A stretch of DNA of 64,000 bases from assembly GCA_947577185.1 (NCBI GenBank), contig CANPUE010000009.1:35569-99568 (forward strand), read 5' to 3'. The notes beneath the pieces were generated by a model, which was not told where the DNA came from, ran no database searches, and worked only from the letters and a program-made list of their open reading frames with translations. The stretch comes from an uncultured Lachnospiraceae bacterium. Lineage in GTDB: Bacteria; Bacillota; Clostridia; Lachnospirales; Lachnospiraceae. How positions within the stretch are numbered: position 1 is the stretch's first letter; each line of letters starts with the position of its first letter. Made by a program: the position numbers and the translations under genes. This document shows positions 62,570 to 64,000 of the stretch, piece after piece.

Positions 62570-63610
62570 TTATTCTTCACTTTCCATCAACTTTTTCAGT
62601 TCCTCTTTGCTAGGAAGAACGGTTAGATATTGGCTCGCAAATATCTGGTTATTACCCTCTGGCAAAGTCATCTCTACTACTGCATCATTCTTATTTTTAC
62701 ACAACAGAACACCTATAGTCGGATTTTCATCTTCTAATTTTACCTTACGATCATAATAGTTCACATACATCTGCATTTGTCCTATATCCTGATGCTTTAA
62801 TCGACCAATCTTTAAGTCAAAGAGCACGAAGCAACGCAGCAGACGATTGAAAAATACCAAATCTACTCTATAATGCTCATCTTCAAAAGTGAATCTGACT
62901 TGTCTTCCAACAAAAGTAAACCCTCGTCCTAATTCTAACAGAAATTCCTGTAAATGATCAATTATCTTAGTTTCCAAATCTGTTTCTGAATATTTTGCCA
63001 GTTCTGGCAAACCTGTAAACTCCAATACATACGGGTCCTTCAATAAATCTTCTGGTTTCTCAATTATTTGTCCTTCTGCCGATAACCGTTCTATCCCCTC
63101 TTTATCCCTGCTCAATGCTAACCTTTCATATAATGCACTGTCATATTGTCTTCCCAGCTCTTTTACGCCCCATCCGTTACGAACTGCTTCAATTTCATAA
63201 AAATGCCGTTCATCTACATTAGGAATACGCATAAGTAATACATAATGCGAAAAACTTAAAAAAAATTTCCTTCCTTCTCTTGTTGCTGGCAGGTTTTCAA
63301 ATTGGGTAGACACTTTCTGCCCAATCTGATCTTGGGAATACACCATATAGAATCTACGCATCAGTTTCAGATTTTCTACGGAAAATCCCTTTCCCAAACT
63401 CTCTGTCAAACGTTTTGATAATTCTTTAAGAATCGCTTTTCCATATTCAGCACGCTTCTCCCCATTTTGCTCTTCTTCTAAAATTATTCTTCCCACTTCG
63501 TAATAGGAATAGACCATAGAAATATTTAGTGCTAATTTTGCTTGTTTTCTGGCATTTTTAAGAACTTCTAATACTCTGTCAAAAAAATCATTCTTCTTGA
63601 TATTTTCCAT
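62570..63610 (-). CDS. YhcG/DUF1016-type PD-(D/E)XK nuclease
   Basis: 346 residues. The N-terminal helical domain (about 1-175; ISMVYSYYEVGRIILEEEQ, ENLKLMRRFY) and the C-terminal nuclease-like domain are those of YhcG proteins. The nuclease core shows YRVDLVFFNRLLRCFVLFDLKIG, i.e. Asp then D-x-K as the PD-(D/E)XK site, followed by GQMQMYVNYYD. YhcG proteins occur in mobile and defence-associated DNA and have been proposed to process DNA; function here is not established. The ATG at 63610 follows GGAG; the frame reaches 63673 but crosses a hairpin. Located 103 bases upstream of the ATPase gene on the same strand. Confidence 0.88.
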   Translation of the reverse strand: MENIKKNDFFDRVLEVLKNARKQAKLALNISMVYSYYEVGRIILEEEQNGEKRAEYGKAILKELSKRLTESLGKGFSVENLKLMRRFYMVYSQDQIGQKVSTQFENLPATREGRKFFLSFSHYVLLMRIPNVDERHFYEIEAVRNGWGVKELGRQYDSALYERLALSRDKEGIERLSAEGQIIEKPEDLLKDPYVLEFTGLPELAKYSETDLETKIIDHLQEFLLELGRGFTFVGRQVRFTFEDEHYRVDLVFFNRLLRCFVLFDLKIGRLKHQDIGQMQMYVNYYDRKVKLEDENPTIGVLLCKNKNDAVVEMTLPEGNNQIFASQYLTVLPSKEELKKLMESEE

Positions 63611-63627
63611 AAAATATTCTCCAAATT

Positions 63628-63656
63628 GAATTGGGTAGAAGCCGTCTACCCAATTC
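63628..63656 (-). promoter_or_regulatory. Perfect 12-bp hairpin just upstream of the YhcG-type gene
   Basis: GAATTGGGTAGA and TCTACCCAATTC around a 5-base loop, ending 5 bases before the GGAG ribosome site. Either an operator or a leader hairpin that affects translation. No U-tract. Confidence 0.6.
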
Positions 63657-63825
63657 ATATCATAACAAAACATCTTTCAAAGTTCTACAATAATGAAAAA
63701 ATCATCTCATTTTTATTTTTTCTTGTCATTTCAAGGCTCTTTAAAAAATGGTGTAGTAGTGGTGTAGTAAGCACCTCATTGAGCCGTACAATCATTGATT
63801 TTATGGGCTTTTCTGGGATTCTTCA

Positions 63826-63862
63826 AGATATTGCCGTGGCAAACAAATAATATTTTTATCAT
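63826..63862 (-). pseudogene. Fragment of a second phosphatase gene start
   Basis: The right repeat encodes M-I-K-I-L-F-V-C-H-G-N-I, the first 12 codons of the phosphatase. It then runs into unrelated sequence that lacks the catalytic Arg, so it cannot be functional. Confidence 0.85.
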
Positions 63863-63921
63863 CTTGAATTTATCCTTTCATAAGCCTTTAAACCTTGATA
63901 TATCGGGCTTCTTGGCACTTT
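63826..63921. repeat. 96-bp direct repeat, right copy
   Basis: 95 of 96 positions match 58053-58148. Copies are 5,773 bp apart. Confidence 0.92.
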
Positions 63922-64000
63922 TCTTCAATTTTGTATTTTGCCCTGACTTCACGCAAATCTATATAAATCTACGCAAATTTATGGGCAAATGGTGTAGTAG

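Larger units (their letters stand above)
63747..64000. repeat. Short GGTGTAGTA repeats near the right boundary
   Basis: AATGGTGTAGTAG occurs at 63747-63759 and again at 63988-64000 (window end); a third partial copy TGGTGTAGTAA lies at 63760-63770. They bracket the right 96-bp repeat and could be recombination core sites or remnants of repeated insertions. No gene is recognised between 63863 and the end. Confidence 0.55.

Overview
The window reads as a chromosomal segment of a Gram-positive anaerobe of the Clostridia, most probably a gut Lachnospiraceae. This is inferred from gene families and architecture, not from a marker gene: an M56-M23 metallopeptidase fusion behind BlaI, an ACT/PFL protein pair, a DUF4179-like anti-sigma candidate, several ECF sigma factors, an agr peptide system, a GH112/GH105 pectin operon and many AGGAGG ribosome binding sites. 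No rRNA genes, CRISPR array or prophage is visible. There is one tRNA, tRNA-Leu(CAA).

Layout. 0-11.4 kb: the end of an FtsX-type ABC transporter, a MATE pump, a BlaI/M56-M23 pair behind an operator-promoter, an aldo/keto reductase with a ferredoxin tail, a TSUP permease, a membrane-anchored trigger-factor-like isomerase and a Cys-rich protein. 11.4-12.0 kb: tRNA-Leu with a partial copy of its 3' end beside it. 12.0-25.9 kb: mostly core genes (GH25 lysozyme, polA, coaE, a large FtsA-like protein with nine 36-bp repeats, a WalJ-like hydrolase, the ACT and PFL proteins, two MATE pumps, a DtxR/MntR-type repressor). 26-27.3 kb: a soluble zinc-binding chemoreceptor.

27.7-42.4 kb is a pectin-use region with a signalling locus in its middle. 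A sugar ABC importer (two permeases and a lipoprotein) and an AraC regulator lie on the plus strand. GH105, an SGNH esterase and a GH112 phosphorylase lie on the minus strand and together suggest intracellular use of rhamnogalacturonan-I oligosaccharides. Between them is an AT-rich agr-type quorum sensing locus in the order response regulator, kinase, AgrD, AgrB, followed by an ABC exporter that is frameshifted near its 3' end.

42.5-53 kb holds three separate ECF sigma factor operons: one with a DUF4179-type membrane protein, one with two unrecognised soluble proteins that share an N-terminal motif, and one with a membrane protein and an ABC transporter. A two-HD-domain protein and a lone MazF-type toxin lie between them. 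53-57.5 kb: a diguanylate cyclase behind a leader of repeated hairpins, a small ferredoxin, an AraC DNA-binding protein overlapping a second-type ClpP, and a secreted ComEC-like hydrolase.

57.6-64 kb is accessory DNA. The start and upstream region of a low-molecular-weight phosphatase gene occur twice as 96-bp direct repeats (95/96 identical) about 5.8 kb apart. Between them lie a P-loop ATPase gene and a YhcG-type PD-(D/E)XK nuclease gene. A complete IS66 element with an exact 8-bp target duplication has inserted 11 codons before the ancestral ATPase stop. The ATPase gene also carries a nonsense codon and a one-base frameshift, so it is a decayed module, possibly from a defence-type cassette.
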